DNA of 6,069 bases from Porticoccaceae bacterium (GCA_017858295.1 JAFMBU010000104.1:1-6069), one strand, 5' to 3'. Numbered from the stretch's first letter, positions 1 to 5,983 are shown. Translations and numbers: made by a program. Notes: a model not told the origin generated them from the letters alone.

Positions 1-251
1 CACTGCAAAATAAAGGCTTTAGAGTGAATTGTGACTTGAGAAACGAGAAGATCGGCTTTAAAATCCGCGGTCATTCTATGCAGCGAGTCCCATTCATTCT
101 CGTTGTTGGTGATAATGAAAAAGAATCGCGCACGGTGGCGGTCCGAACTCGAGATGGAAAAGACCTTGGCAGCTTGCCGCTGCAACAGGTTGAAGACATG
201 TTTACCTCTGAGACGGAACGACGCGGGCGTACTTGTGTTGAAACGGAGTAA
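1..251 (+). CDS. thrS: Threonyl-tRNA synthetase, C-terminal end (partial)
   Basis: This is the last 82 codons of threonyl-tRNA synthetase, which charges tRNA-Thr with threonine in the cytoplasm. The frame is open to the left edge (first complete codon at base 3) and stops with TAA at 249-251. The visible part belongs to the C-terminal anticodon-binding domain: DLRNEKIGFKIR, then RVPFILVVGDNE and VAVRTRDGKDLGS, which match what I recall of the E. coli ThrRS end closely. The GTG at base 24 lies inside this domain and is not a gene start. The catalytic domain and N-terminal editing domain lie outside the window. infC follows after 5 nt, and the ribosome binding site of infC overlaps the last thrS codons, so the two are very likely cotranscribed, as in relatives. 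Confidence 0.96.
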   Translation, partial: LQNKGFRVNCDLRNEKIGFKIRGHSMQRVPFILVVGDNEKESRTVAVRTRDGKDLGSLPLQQVEDMFTSETERRGRTCVETE

Positions 252-259
252 AGCTTATT
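245..259 (+). promoter_or_regulatory. infC ribosome binding site and AUU start codon
   Basis: GGAG at 245-248 runs into the thrS stop codon and lies 8 nt before ATT at 257-259. In this frame the reading is open from base 242, and the only start-like codons before the conserved IF3 core are ATT 257, CTG 284, ATT 296 and TTG 317. Only ATT 257 has a good Shine-Dalgarno at normal spacing, and it gives the expected protein length. An AUU start in infC is established in E. coli, where IF3 rejects non-canonical starts and so limits its own synthesis. Confidence 0.88.
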
Positions 260-784
260 AAAAAAGACAGCAAACGGGCACGTCTGAACGAAAATATTAC
301 GTCCCCCGAAGTTCGATTGGTTGCATCAGATGGTAGTCAGGTTGGCGTAGTTAGCCTTGAGACTGCTCTTGAAGCCGCGCAGAAAGAGACCCTGGATCTG
401 GTTGAGATATCCCCAGATGCCGAGCCTCCGGTATGTAAAATCATGGACTACGGCAAACACGTCTTTGATATTAAGAAGAAAGTTGCCCTGCAGAAGAAAA
501 AGCAGAAGCAGACACAGGTAAAAGAAATGAAGTTTCGTCCTGGTACAGATCAGGGCGATTACGACATCAAGTTGCGCAACCTAGTTCGCTTCTTGGAAAA
601 TGGTGATAAAGCTAAAATCTCGCTGCGTTTTCGCGGTCGTGAAATGGCTCACCAGCAGCTCGGTATGGACATGATGAAACGCATTGAAGCGGATCTCGCT
701 GAGCTGGCACAAGTGGAACAGTTTCCAAAAATGGAAGGTCGTCAAATGATCATGGTTCTGTCACCACGTAGCAAGAAGAAGTAA
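257..784 (+). CDS. infC: Translation initiation factor IF-3
   Basis: IF3 binds the 30S subunit, keeps it apart from 50S and checks the start codon and initiator tRNA. Read from the AUU codon at 257, the protein has 175 residues, close to E. coli's 180. The N-terminal domain (about 1-75) contains DLVEISPDAEPPVCKIMDYGK at 47-67. A lysine-rich linker (about 73-88) joins it to the C-terminal 30S-binding domain, with KFRPGTDQGDYDIKLR and RFRGREMAHQQLG (124-136), and a basic tail ending RSKKK. A start at TTG 317 would remove 20 residues, including NENITSPEVRL, which resembles the conserved IF3 N-terminus, so it is rejected. The non-AUG start implies negative autoregulation by IF3 itself. rpmI and rplT follow, as in most bacteria. 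Confidence 0.95.
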   Translation: MKKDSKRARLNENITSPEVRLVASDGSQVGVVSLETALEAAQKETLDLVEISPDAEPPVCKIMDYGKHVFDIKKKVALQKKKQKQTQVKEMKFRPGTDQGDYDIKLRNLVRFLENGDKAKISLRFRGREMAHQQLGMDMMKRIEADLAELAQVEQFPKMEGRQMIMVLSPRSKKK

Positions 785-787
785 TTT

Positions 788-825
788 AACGCGACCCGCG
801 TTCAGCCACATTTTTTGGCAGGCTG
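788..825 (+). promoter_or_regulatory. Structured leader between infC and rpmI
   Basis: The 90-nt gap before rpmI holds a perfect 6-bp hairpin, AACGCG (788-793), loop ACC, CGCGTT (797-802). Immediately after it, CAGCC (803-807) can pair with GGCTG (821-825) around a T-run at 811-816. The T-run is 8 nt past the first hairpin, so this is not a typical intrinsic terminator. In E. coli, L20 represses rpmI-rplT by binding RNA structure upstream of rpmI. A similar role here is possible, but I could not recognise the L20-binding fold itself. Confidence 0.4.
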
Positions 826-874
826 TCCGGGCGTCTCTTCTTGATTAAACTAACTCTCAATTTGGAGAACAGCA

Positions 875-1069
875 ATGCCAAAAGGTAAGACACACAGTGG
901 AGCGGCAAAACGCTTCAAAAAAACGGCTTCTGGTTACAAGCACAAGCACCAGCACAAGAGCCACATCCTCACCAAAATGACAACGAAGCGTAAGCGTCAA
1001 CTCCGTGGCACCAGCATTCTCAATGCTGCTGATAAACCACGCGTCGATCGCATGCTGCGTAACGTCTAA
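875..1069 (+). CDS. rpmI: Large ribosomal subunit protein bL35
   Basis: This 64-residue, very basic protein of the 50S subunit has the family signature at its start: MPKGKTHSGAAKRFKKT, then YKHKHQHKSHILTKMTTKRKRQLR. Length matches the family (E. coli 65). The ATG at 875 has a Shine-Dalgarno GGAG at 864-867, 7 nt upstream. rplT follows after 26 nt and the two are almost certainly cotranscribed and translated from one message. In E. coli this gene is the point at which L20 shuts down translation of both genes. No oddity is seen in the protein. Confidence 0.96.
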   Translation: MPKGKTHSGAAKRFKKTASGYKHKHQHKSHILTKMTTKRKRQLRGTSILNAADKPRVDRMLRNV

Positions 1070-1095
1070 TTAACTAGTTTTGGGAGGAAAAAGAT

Positions 1096-1452
1096 ATGCC
1101 TAGAGTAAAACGCGGTGTTGAAGCCGGTCGTCGTCACAAGAAGATTTTAAAGCAAGCCAAAGGATATTACGGAGCTCGTAGCCGTGTTTATCGCGTAGCA
1201 GTTCAGGCTGTTACCAAAGCAGGTCAATACGCCTATCGTGACCGTCGCGCTAAGAAGCGCACTTTCCGTAGACTTTGGATTGCTCGTATTAACGCCCAGT
1301 CTCGTGTTGAAGGATTGGCGTACAGCAGATTGATCAATGGTCTGAGCAAAGCAGGTGTTGCTCTCGACCGTCGCGTACTCGCCGACTTGGCAGTACACGA
1401 CAAAGCAGCATTTGGTGCAGTAGTTAACATAGCCAAAGCTGCCCTAGCTTAA
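1096..1452 (+). CDS. rplT: Large ribosomal subunit protein bL20
   Basis: L20 is an early 50S assembly protein that binds 23S rRNA and, in E. coli and Bacillus, also its own leader RNA as a repressor. The protein has 118 residues, the same as E. coli L20, and begins PRVKRGVEAGRRHKKILKQ, followed by AKGYYGARSRVYRVA and GQYAYRDRRAKKRTFRRLW. The basic N-terminal half forms the long helical RNA-binding extension, and the C-terminal half (RINAQSRVEGLAYSRLINGL onward) is the globular part. A strong Shine-Dalgarno GGGAGG at 1082-1087 precedes the ATG. An intrinsic terminator follows 44 nt after the stop codon. Confidence 0.97.
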   Translation: MPRVKRGVEAGRRHKKILKQAKGYYGARSRVYRVAVQAVTKAGQYAYRDRRAKKRTFRRLWIARINAQSRVEGLAYSRLINGLSKAGVALDRRVLADLAVHDKAAFGAVVNIAKAALA

Positions 1453-1463
1453 ATAGCGACTCA

Positions 1464-1477
1464 CCTGCTCCGGCAGG
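1464..1477 (+). other. Small hairpin after rplT
   Basis: CCTGC (1464-1468) and GCAGG (1473-1477) form a perfect 5-bp stem with a TCCG tetraloop. It precedes GCGTTG (1477-1482), which is complementary to CAACGC at 1511-1516 in the apex of the following terminator. It may be part of a small regulatory RNA fold before pheS, or may simply protect the 3' end of the rplT message. Confidence 0.35.
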
Positions 1478-1496
1478 CGTTGTAACAAGCTAATCG

Positions 1497-1533
1497 AATA
1501 GGGAAGGGGCCAACGCTCTTTCCCTATTTTTTT
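1497..1533 (+). terminator. Rho-independent terminator between rplT and pheS
   Basis: AATAGGGAA (1497-1505) pairs perfectly with TTCCCTATT (1520-1528). The helix continues inward with GGGGC (1506-1510) against GCTCT (1515-1519), including two G-U pairs, leaving a CAAC loop. Seven T's at 1527-1533 overlap the end of the stem. This is a strong intrinsic terminator in the same place as the E. coli pheM attenuator. I find no short Phe-rich reading frame before it, so whether it fully separates infC-rpmI-rplT from pheST or only attenuates is open. Confidence 0.88.
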
Positions 1534-1578
1534 ATCAGTAATATAAGATAGCTGACTGAACTACTGTGGTGACCCCTA

Positions 1579-2592
1579 ATGATTGAATTGGAACAGATTG
1601 CCAGTGAAGCTGAGGCCTCGATTGCCGCAGCCACCGAACTCGGTGCACTGGACGATTTGCGTGTCGAGTTTCTCGGCAAAAAAGGCCGACTAACTGGGCT
1701 GTTAAAAGGCCTGGGCGCACTCTCAAACGAAGAGCGACCGGCTGCCGGCGCCAAGATCAATGAGGTCAAGCAGGCGCTGCAGGCGCGTATCAATGAAAAG
1801 AAAGAAGCACTGGAAACCCTGGCACTCTATGCCAAGCTCTCCAGTGAGACTATAGATGTAACCCTGCCAGGTCGCGGCGAAGCTGTGGGTGGACTGCACC
1901 CGGTGACTCGCACTATGGAGCGTATCGAAGCGTTCTTTACCCGTATCGGCTATGACGTCGAGACCGGCCCCGAAATTGAAGATGACTACCATAACTTTGA
2001 AGCGCTCAATATCCCCAGCCATCACCCGGCTCGGGCCATGCATGACACCTTCTATGTCAATCCTTCCACAGTGCTGCGTACCCACACCTCACCGGTTCAG
2101 GTTCGCACCATGGAAAAGCAGGCGCCACCGATTCGCATTATCTGTCCCGGCCGCGTCTACCGCTGTGACTCCGATATAACTCATACGCCGATGTTCCATC
2201 AGGTTGAAGGTCTGGTGGTGGATAAAAATATCAGCTTTGCCGACCTTAAGGGTGTGATCGACCAGTTTTTAAAAGCGTTTTTCGAAGCAGACCTGCCGGT
2301 ACGTTTCCGACCCTCTTACTTTCCCTTCACTGAACCATCAGCCGAGGTGGATATTCAGTGCACCAACTGTGCAGGGGAAGGCTGTCGTATCTGCAGCCAC
2401 ACTGGCTGGTTAGAGGTAATGGGTTGCGGCATGGTGCATCCCAATGTATTTGAAAGCTGTAATGTCGACACCGAGCAATACACAGGCTTTGCCTTTGGTA
2501 TGGGTGTCGAGCGACTGGCTATGTTGCGCTACGGCGTCACCGATCTGCGATTGTTTTTTGAAAACGATCTGCGCTTCCTCAAACAATTTTAA
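1579..2592 (+). CDS. pheS: Phenylalanyl-tRNA synthetase alpha subunit
   Basis: PheS is the catalytic subunit of the (alpha beta)2 enzyme that attaches phenylalanine to tRNA-Phe. The protein has 337 residues (E. coli 327). An N-terminal coiled coil (about 1-90) is followed by the class II core. Motif 1 is around 110-133, ending ETGPEIEDD. Motif 2 is around GRVYRCDSDITHTPMFHQVEG (191-211). Then come FRPSYFPFTEPSAEVD (243-258) and motif 3, GFAFGMGVERLAMLRYG (303-319). A305 in that stretch corresponds to A294 of E. coli, a known substrate-pocket residue. The extra length comes from a knuckle C261-x2-C264-x4-C269-x2-C272 absent from E. coli but, from memory, present in Pseudomonas. The Shine-Dalgarno is weak (GGTGA, 1568-1572). 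pheT follows after 13 nt. Confidence 0.97.
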   Translation: MIELEQIASEAEASIAAATELGALDDLRVEFLGKKGRLTGLLKGLGALSNEERPAAGAKINEVKQALQARINEKKEALETLALYAKLSSETIDVTLPGRGEAVGGLHPVTRTMERIEAFFTRIGYDVETGPEIEDDYHNFEALNIPSHHPARAMHDTFYVNPSTVLRTHTSPVQVRTMEKQAPPIRIICPGRVYRCDSDITHTPMFHQVEGLVVDKNISFADLKGVIDQFLKAFFEADLPVRFRPSYFPFTEPSAEVDIQCTNCAGEGCRICSHTGWLEVMGCGMVHPNVFESCNVDTEQYTGFAFGMGVERLAMLRYGVTDLRLFFENDLRFLKQF

Positions 2593-2605
2593 GGCTGGGT
2601 AAACA

Positions 2606-4984
2606 ATGAAATTTAGTGAATCCTGGTTGCGTCATGCGGTTAACCCAAGCATCTCAACCGAAGAGCTAGTGGCCCAAGTGACCATGGCTGGACTGGAAGT
2701 GGATGCAGTGGAAAGTGCTGCGCCAGAAATGTCTGGTGTAGTGGTAGGCGAAATAGTCTCTGTAGAACAGCACCCAGATGCGGACAAACTGCGCGTCTGT
2801 CAGGTGGCCGGTGGCGGTGAAATCGCCCAGGTCGTCTGCGGTGCACCAAACGCTCGCGCTGGTATTAAAGTGCCATTCGCCACAGTGGGTGCCAAACTCC
2901 CTGGCGACTTCAAGATTAAAAAAGCCAAACTCAGAGGCGTCGAATCCTTCGGCATGCTCTGTGCTCAGACCGAACTGCAGCTCGGTGACGACGATGATGG
3001 CCTCTGGGAACTACCCACTGATGCCACAGTGGGTAGCGATTTGATCGACTACCTAGAGCTGAATGACAATATTATTGAAGTAGACCTAACACCGAACCGC
3101 GGTGACTGTTTAAGTATCCGTGGTCTCGCCCGTGAAGTGGGCGTGCTCAACAAGGCTGCAGTCACAGAGCAAGCCTGTGCCCCTGTAGCTGCGACTATAG
3201 AAGATCGCATAAGTATCACACTTGAGGCTCCCGAGGCCTGTGCGCGCTATGTAGGCCGTGTAATACGCAATCTCGATCTAGCTCAGCCAACACCCCAGTG
3301 GATGCAAGAGAAATTGCGCCGTAGTGGTGTGCGCAGTTTGGGTCCAGCAGTCGACGTCACTAACTATGTGTTGCTCGAGTTAGGCCAGCCAATGCACGCC
3401 TTTGATCTGTCCAAGATTGACGGTGGCATTGTTGTGCGCATGGGTCGCGATGAAAAGCTGAAACTCCTGGATGATTCTGAAGCACTAGTAGATACCCAGA
3501 CATTGGTGATTGCCGATAACAGTAAAGCACTGGCCATGGCCGGTATTATGGGCGGCGATGAATCCGCCGTTGGCGATGAGACCACCGATATCCTGTTTGA
3601 AAGCGCCTGGTTTAATCCCCTAGCGATTGCCGGTAAAGCGCGCAACTATGGCAAGCACACCGATTCATCACACCGCTTTGAACGTGGTGTTGATTCAGAG
3701 CTACAGGTCGATGCCATCGAACGTGCCACCGCACTGATGTTAGATATCTGCGGTGGTCAGGCTGGACCCGTTGTTATCGAAGAGTCAGCCCAGCACCTAC
3801 CTGCGCCAGCCACTATAAAGCTGCGCGACGCACATCTGGCCCAGCAGTTGGGCGTAGTAATTGGCGCTGAAGAGATAGACGATATTTTGGCCCGCTTGGG
3901 TCTAACCTTTGTCGCTCGCGACGATCAGGGTTCAACTTGGGTTGCCCCAAGCTGGCGCTTTGATATTGCCATTGAGCAGGATCTAGTTGAAGAGGTCGCC
4001 CGCATCTATGGCTACAACAATCTTCCTACCTCGACTCCGACCATGGCTCTGGAGTTGCAAGCCAAGCCCGAGCGTCAACAAGACCTAAGTATTTTTAGGC
4101 AGCAACTGGTTGCCAGTGGTTATCAAGAAGCGGTGACCTACAGCTTTGTCGATCCAGATCTGCAAAAGTTGGTTGATCCCGAGACTGTGGGTATAGCACT
4201 GCAGAACCCTATTTCAGCTGATATGTCAGTGATGCGCACCAGCCTTTGGCCTGGCCTGCTTTCCACCGCGATCTATAATCTCAATCGCCAGCAAAATCGC
4301 GTGCGTATTTTTGAAACCGGTCAGTGTTTTGTGCCCGGCGAGAATGGCGCGCTAACCCAGAATATGGCCCTGGCCGGATTGATCTGTGGTTCACGCACAC
4401 CAACCGGCTGGACAGCAAGCAAAGACAAAGTCGACTTCTTTGATCTCAAAGGCGATCTCGAAGACGTCTTGGCACTCACCGGTTTAGCGGAGCAGTTTAG
4501 CTTTGCCGCCGCAGAGCATCCCGCATTGCACCCAGGCCAGTCGGCAATGGTATCGCGCAATGGCGAGCAAGTTGGTTGGATAGGGCAGTTACATCCCAAG
4601 CTTCAGGCGCAGTTAGACTTCAGTACACCGGTCTATCTGTTCCAAGTTGATGTTGCGAAAGTCAGCGAAAGTCGCCTGCCTAAATTCAGCGAAGTGAGTA
4701 AATTTCCAGCTGTCCGCCGTGACCTGGCATTCCTTGTGGACAGTGAAATTGCTGCCGCCGACCTGATGTCGGAAGCGCGCAATGCTGCTGGAGAGCATCT
4801 TATAGATTTAATGTTGTTTGATGTATATCAGAGCAAAGATATTGATAACAAAGGAAAAAGTCTAGCGTTAGGCTTGACGTTTCAGCACGCTTCGCGCACT
4901 CTTACCGACGAAGAAATCAATACGTCCATCGATCGAGTCGTCAAGAAGCTCGACGTTAAGTTTAAAGCAGAGCTCAGAGGCTGA
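2606..4984 (+). CDS. pheT: Phenylalanyl-tRNA synthetase beta subunit
   Basis: PheT binds tRNA-Phe, edits mischarged tyrosine and completes the PheRS tetramer. The protein has 792 residues, close to E. coli's 795. Domains in order: an OB-fold tRNA-binding domain (about 40-147, with HPDADKLRVCQV); the B3/B4 editing region (about 212-382, with DVTNYVLLELGQPMHAFD and HRFERGVD at 356-363); the B5 domain (about 403-473), whose acidic residues D453, D459, E462 and E463 fit the family's magnesium site; the catalytic-like core (about 490-690, with EAVTYSF and MRTSLWPGLL); and a C-terminal ferredoxin-fold anticodon-binding domain (about 698-791, starting SKFPAVRRDLAF). The Shine-Dalgarno is weak (AAGG at 2591-2594, 11 nt away), so coupling to pheS translation is likely. 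No frameshift or missing domain is seen. Confidence 0.97.
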   Translation: MKFSESWLRHAVNPSISTEELVAQVTMAGLEVDAVESAAPEMSGVVVGEIVSVEQHPDADKLRVCQVAGGGEIAQVVCGAPNARAGIKVPFATVGAKLPGDFKIKKAKLRGVESFGMLCAQTELQLGDDDDGLWELPTDATVGSDLIDYLELNDNIIEVDLTPNRGDCLSIRGLAREVGVLNKAAVTEQACAPVAATIEDRISITLEAPEACARYVGRVIRNLDLAQPTPQWMQEKLRRSGVRSLGPAVDVTNYVLLELGQPMHAFDLSKIDGGIVVRMGRDEKLKLLDDSEALVDTQTLVIADNSKALAMAGIMGGDESAVGDETTDILFESAWFNPLAIAGKARNYGKHTDSSHRFERGVDSELQVDAIERATALMLDICGGQAGPVVIEESAQHLPAPATIKLRDAHLAQQLGVVIGAEEIDDILARLGLTFVARDDQGSTWVAPSWRFDIAIEQDLVEEVARIYGYNNLPTSTPTMALELQAKPERQQDLSIFRQQLVASGYQEAVTYSFVDPDLQKLVDPETVGIALQNPISADMSVMRTSLWPGLLSTAIYNLNRQQNRVRIFETGQCFVPGENGALTQNMALAGLICGSRTPTGWTASKDKVDFFDLKGDLEDVLALTGLAEQFSFAAAEHPALHPGQSAMVSRNGEQVGWIGQLHPKLQAQLDFSTPVYLFQVDVAKVSESRLPKFSEVSKFPAVRRDLAFLVDSEIAAADLMSEARNAAGEHLIDLMLFDVYQSKDIDNKGKSLALGLTFQHASRTLTDEEINTSIDRVVKKLDVKFKAELRG

Positions 4985-5055
4985 TAAAAATCTCGAGTTC
5001 AAAGCAGGGAATTACTCTTGTATGGCAATGTCATGCATAAAAGTTAGGTGTAAAA

Positions 5056-5355
5056 ATGGGTGCGTTAACCAAAGCTGATTTAGCTGAAATGTTGTTCGAA
5101 GAACTGGGTCTCAATAAGCGCGAGGCCAAAGAAATCGTCGAAATGTTTTACAGCGAAATCTCACTAGCATTGGAAAATAATGATTCGGTAAAGCTGTCTG
5201 GATTCGGTAACTTTGAGCTACGTGACAAAAAAAGCCGACCGGGACGCAACCCGAAAACCGGTGAAGAAATCCCCATCTCCGCACGGCGAGTAGTGACCTT
5301 CAAGCCAGGCCAGAAATTAAAGGCGCGAGTAGAGAGCTATGCTGGAACCAAGTAA
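5056..5355 (+). CDS. ihfA: Integration host factor, alpha subunit
   Basis: IHF alpha pairs with IHF beta (not in the window) and bends DNA sharply at specific sites, shaping the nucleoid and helping transcription, replication and recombination. The 99-residue protein begins GALTKADLAEMLFEELGLNKREAKEIVE (E. coli IhfA: ALTKAEMSEYLF...). It carries the VKLSGFGNFELRDK core, and the DNA-inserting beta arm RPGRNPKTGEEIPISARR. P66 in that arm corresponds to the intercalating proline P65 of E. coli. The alpha rather than beta or HU assignment rests on these segments and on the position directly after pheT, as in E. coli. AGGTG at 5046-5050 is the likely Shine-Dalgarno. The gap to pheT is 71 nt, with no terminator and no convincing promoter. 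Confidence 0.96.
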   Translation: MGALTKADLAEMLFEELGLNKREAKEIVEMFYSEISLALENNDSVKLSGFGNFELRDKKSRPGRNPKTGEEIPISARRVVTFKPGQKLKARVESYAGTK

Positions 5356-5698
5356 CAATAACGAATTACCTGTTATTCCAGGCAAGCGTTACTTCACCAT
5401 TGGCGAAGTCGCCGAGCTCTGTGAGGTAAAGCCTCATGTCCTGCGTTACTGGGAGCAAGAATTCCCCAGCCTAAACCCCGTCAAACGCCGCGGCAACCGC
5501 CGTTACTATCAGCGCCAAGATGTAGTGCTTATTCGTCAAATTCGCTCCTTACTCTACCAGCAGGGCTTCACCATAGGTGGCGCACGCCAGCGCTTAGAGG
5601 GCGAGTCCAGCAAAGAAGAACAGACCCCTTACAAGCAGCTCATAGAGCAAACCATCTCCGAACTTGAAGGCATAATCACCTTACTCGACAAAGAGTAA
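5339..5698 (+). CDS. MerR-family transcriptional regulator (MlrA-like)
   Basis: This is a small (119-residue) DNA-binding protein of the MerR superfamily. The N-terminal winged helix-turn-helix spans about 18-85: YFTIGEVAELCEVKPHVLRYWE is the helix-turn-helix, RRGNRRYYQRQDV (50-62) the wing, and LLYQQGFTIGGARQRL the following helices. The C-terminal 25 or so residues look like a short helix (YKQLIEQTISELEGIITLL) that could dimerise. There is no effector domain and no cysteine set for metal sensing, so its signal is unknown. The ATG at 5339 lies inside ihfA, overlapping it by 17 nt in another frame. I chose it because MLEPSNNNELP resembles the start of the Pseudomonas homologue as I recall it. 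The Shine-Dalgarno is poor (GAGAG just upstream), so translation is probably coupled to ihfA. Its targets are not known to me. Confidence 0.9.
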   Translation: MLEPSNNNELPVIPGKRYFTIGEVAELCEVKPHVLRYWEQEFPSLNPVKRRGNRRYYQRQDVVLIRQIRSLLYQQGFTIGGARQRLEGESSKEEQTPYKQLIEQTISELEGIITLLDKE

Positions 5699-5717
5699 TC
5701 GTCGCAGACTATTCTGG

Positions 5718-5745
5718 TTGCAAAACCACCCCGTGCCTGTATGAT
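5718..5745 (+). promoter_or_regulatory. Sigma70-type promoter of the tRNA-Pro gene
   Basis: TTGCAA (5718-5723) and TATGAT (5740-5745) are separated by 16 bp, each close to the -35 and -10 consensus. Transcription would start near 5752, about 8 nt before the mature tRNA. The stretch after the -10 box, TGCCCAC, is GC-rich, which is typical of stable-RNA promoters under stringent (ppGpp) control. I infer that control from the sequence type only. Confidence 0.75.
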
Positions 5746-5759
5746 TGCCCACTTGAAAT

Positions 5760-5836
5760 CGGGGCGTAGCGCAGCCTGGTAGCGCACTACACTGGGGGTG
5801 TAGTGGTCGCAGGTTCAAATCCTGCCGTCCCGACCA
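5760..5836 (+). tRNA. tRNA-Pro (anticodon GGG)
   Basis: A complete 77-nt cloverleaf can be folded by eye. The acceptor stem is CGGGGCG (5760-5766) with CGTCCCG (5826-5832), containing one G-U pair. The D stem is GCGC (5769-5772 with 5782-5785). The anticodon stem is CTACA (5787-5791) with TGTAG (5799-5803), and the loop CTGGGGG puts anticodon GGG at 5794-5796, followed by G37. The T stem is GCAGG (5809-5813) with CCTGC (5821-5825), with loop TTCAAAT. CCA is encoded at 5834-5836. The C1-G72 pair and A73 fit proline identity. GGG reads CCC and CCU codons. The gene has its own promoter and terminator, 61 nt after the merR-like gene. Confidence 0.97.
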
Positions 5837-5837
5837 A

Positions 5838-5883
5838 TTAAACGAAAAAGGCCATCTATAAATAGATGGCCTTTTTCGTTTAA
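5838..5883. terminator. Perfect long inverted repeat, bidirectional terminator
   Basis: The 22 bases at 5838-5859 are exactly complementary to 5862-5883, with only AA between them. In RNA this gives a stem of about 21 bp with a 4-nt loop. The GC core GGCC is followed on the + strand by TTTTT (5872-5876), and the mirrored A-run (5845-5849) gives the same signal on the - strand. It starts 2 nt after the tRNA CCA and should end the tRNA transcript. It could also stop transcription arriving from the right. Confidence 0.9.
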
Positions 5884-5898
5884 CCGCCGGAACGGCGG
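5884..5898. repeat. Small GC-rich hairpin
   Basis: CCGCCG (5884-5889) and CGGCGG (5893-5898) form a perfect 6-bp stem with a GAA loop, directly against the end of the long terminator repeat. Read on the - strand, this stretch and its right flank give AAATCCGCCGTTCC, which resembles the tRNA 3' end (AAATCCTGCCGTCCC) with one base missing and one substitution. Confidence 0.6.
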
Positions 5899-5920
5899 AT
5901 TTCGAGGCTCAAAGCGCCAG

Positions 5921-5953
5921 GTTCACAAATTACGCCTACGGCGGAATTTGAAC
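5921..5953. repeat. Imperfect inverted repeat resembling a tRNA T-arm
   Basis: GTTC, CAAATT and CGCC (5921-5936) pair with GGCG, AATTTG and GAAC (5940-5953), with a mismatch at 5932/5944, an unpaired A5925 and a TAC loop. Read on the - strand, 5953 to 5938 is GTTCAAATTCCGCCGT. This matches the tRNA-Pro T-loop and 3' strand (GTTCAAATCCTGCCGT) at 14 of 16 positions. On the + strand, CAGGTTCA at 5918-5925 also equals tRNA bases 5810-5817. Confidence 0.6.
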
Positions 5954-5972
5954 GAGGAGCGCAGCGACGCAG

Positions 5973-5983
5973 CCCCAACGGGG
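5973..5983. repeat. CCCC/GGGG mini-hairpin
   Basis: CCCC (5973-5976) and GGGG (5980-5983) enclose AAC. It abuts the next, longer inverted repeat. No T-run follows, so it is not a terminator on its own. Function is not evident. Confidence 0.4.

Noticed and set aside
24..251. A separate 75-residue gene starting at GTG 24
   Set aside because: The frame is open to the window edge, and the codons before 24 continue the threonyl-tRNA synthetase C-terminal domain. It is an internal codon of thrS.
317..784. infC starting at TTG 317
   Set aside because: This loses 20 residues that resemble the conserved IF3 N-terminus and has no usable Shine-Dalgarno. ATT 257 is better supported.
1453..1496. A pheM-like Phe leader peptide
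   Set aside because: There is no ATG or usable alternative start followed by Phe codons in the gap. The TTG at 1480 runs directly into TAA.
1147..1793. Several minus-strand reading frames over rplT and the start of pheS
   Set aside because: They lie opposite strongly conserved genes, show no recognisable protein features, and at least one crosses the terminator region. They are shadows of the + strand codons.
1952..4798. Other-frame reading frames inside pheS and pheT, on both strands
   Set aside because: They are low-complexity or biased translations of conserved coding sequence, without ribosome binding sites or domain features.
4985..5055. A promoter for ihfA in the 71-nt gap
   Set aside because: TTGTAT (5018-5023) and CATAAA (5036-5041) are only 12 bp apart, too close for a sigma70 promoter. 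No better pair was found.
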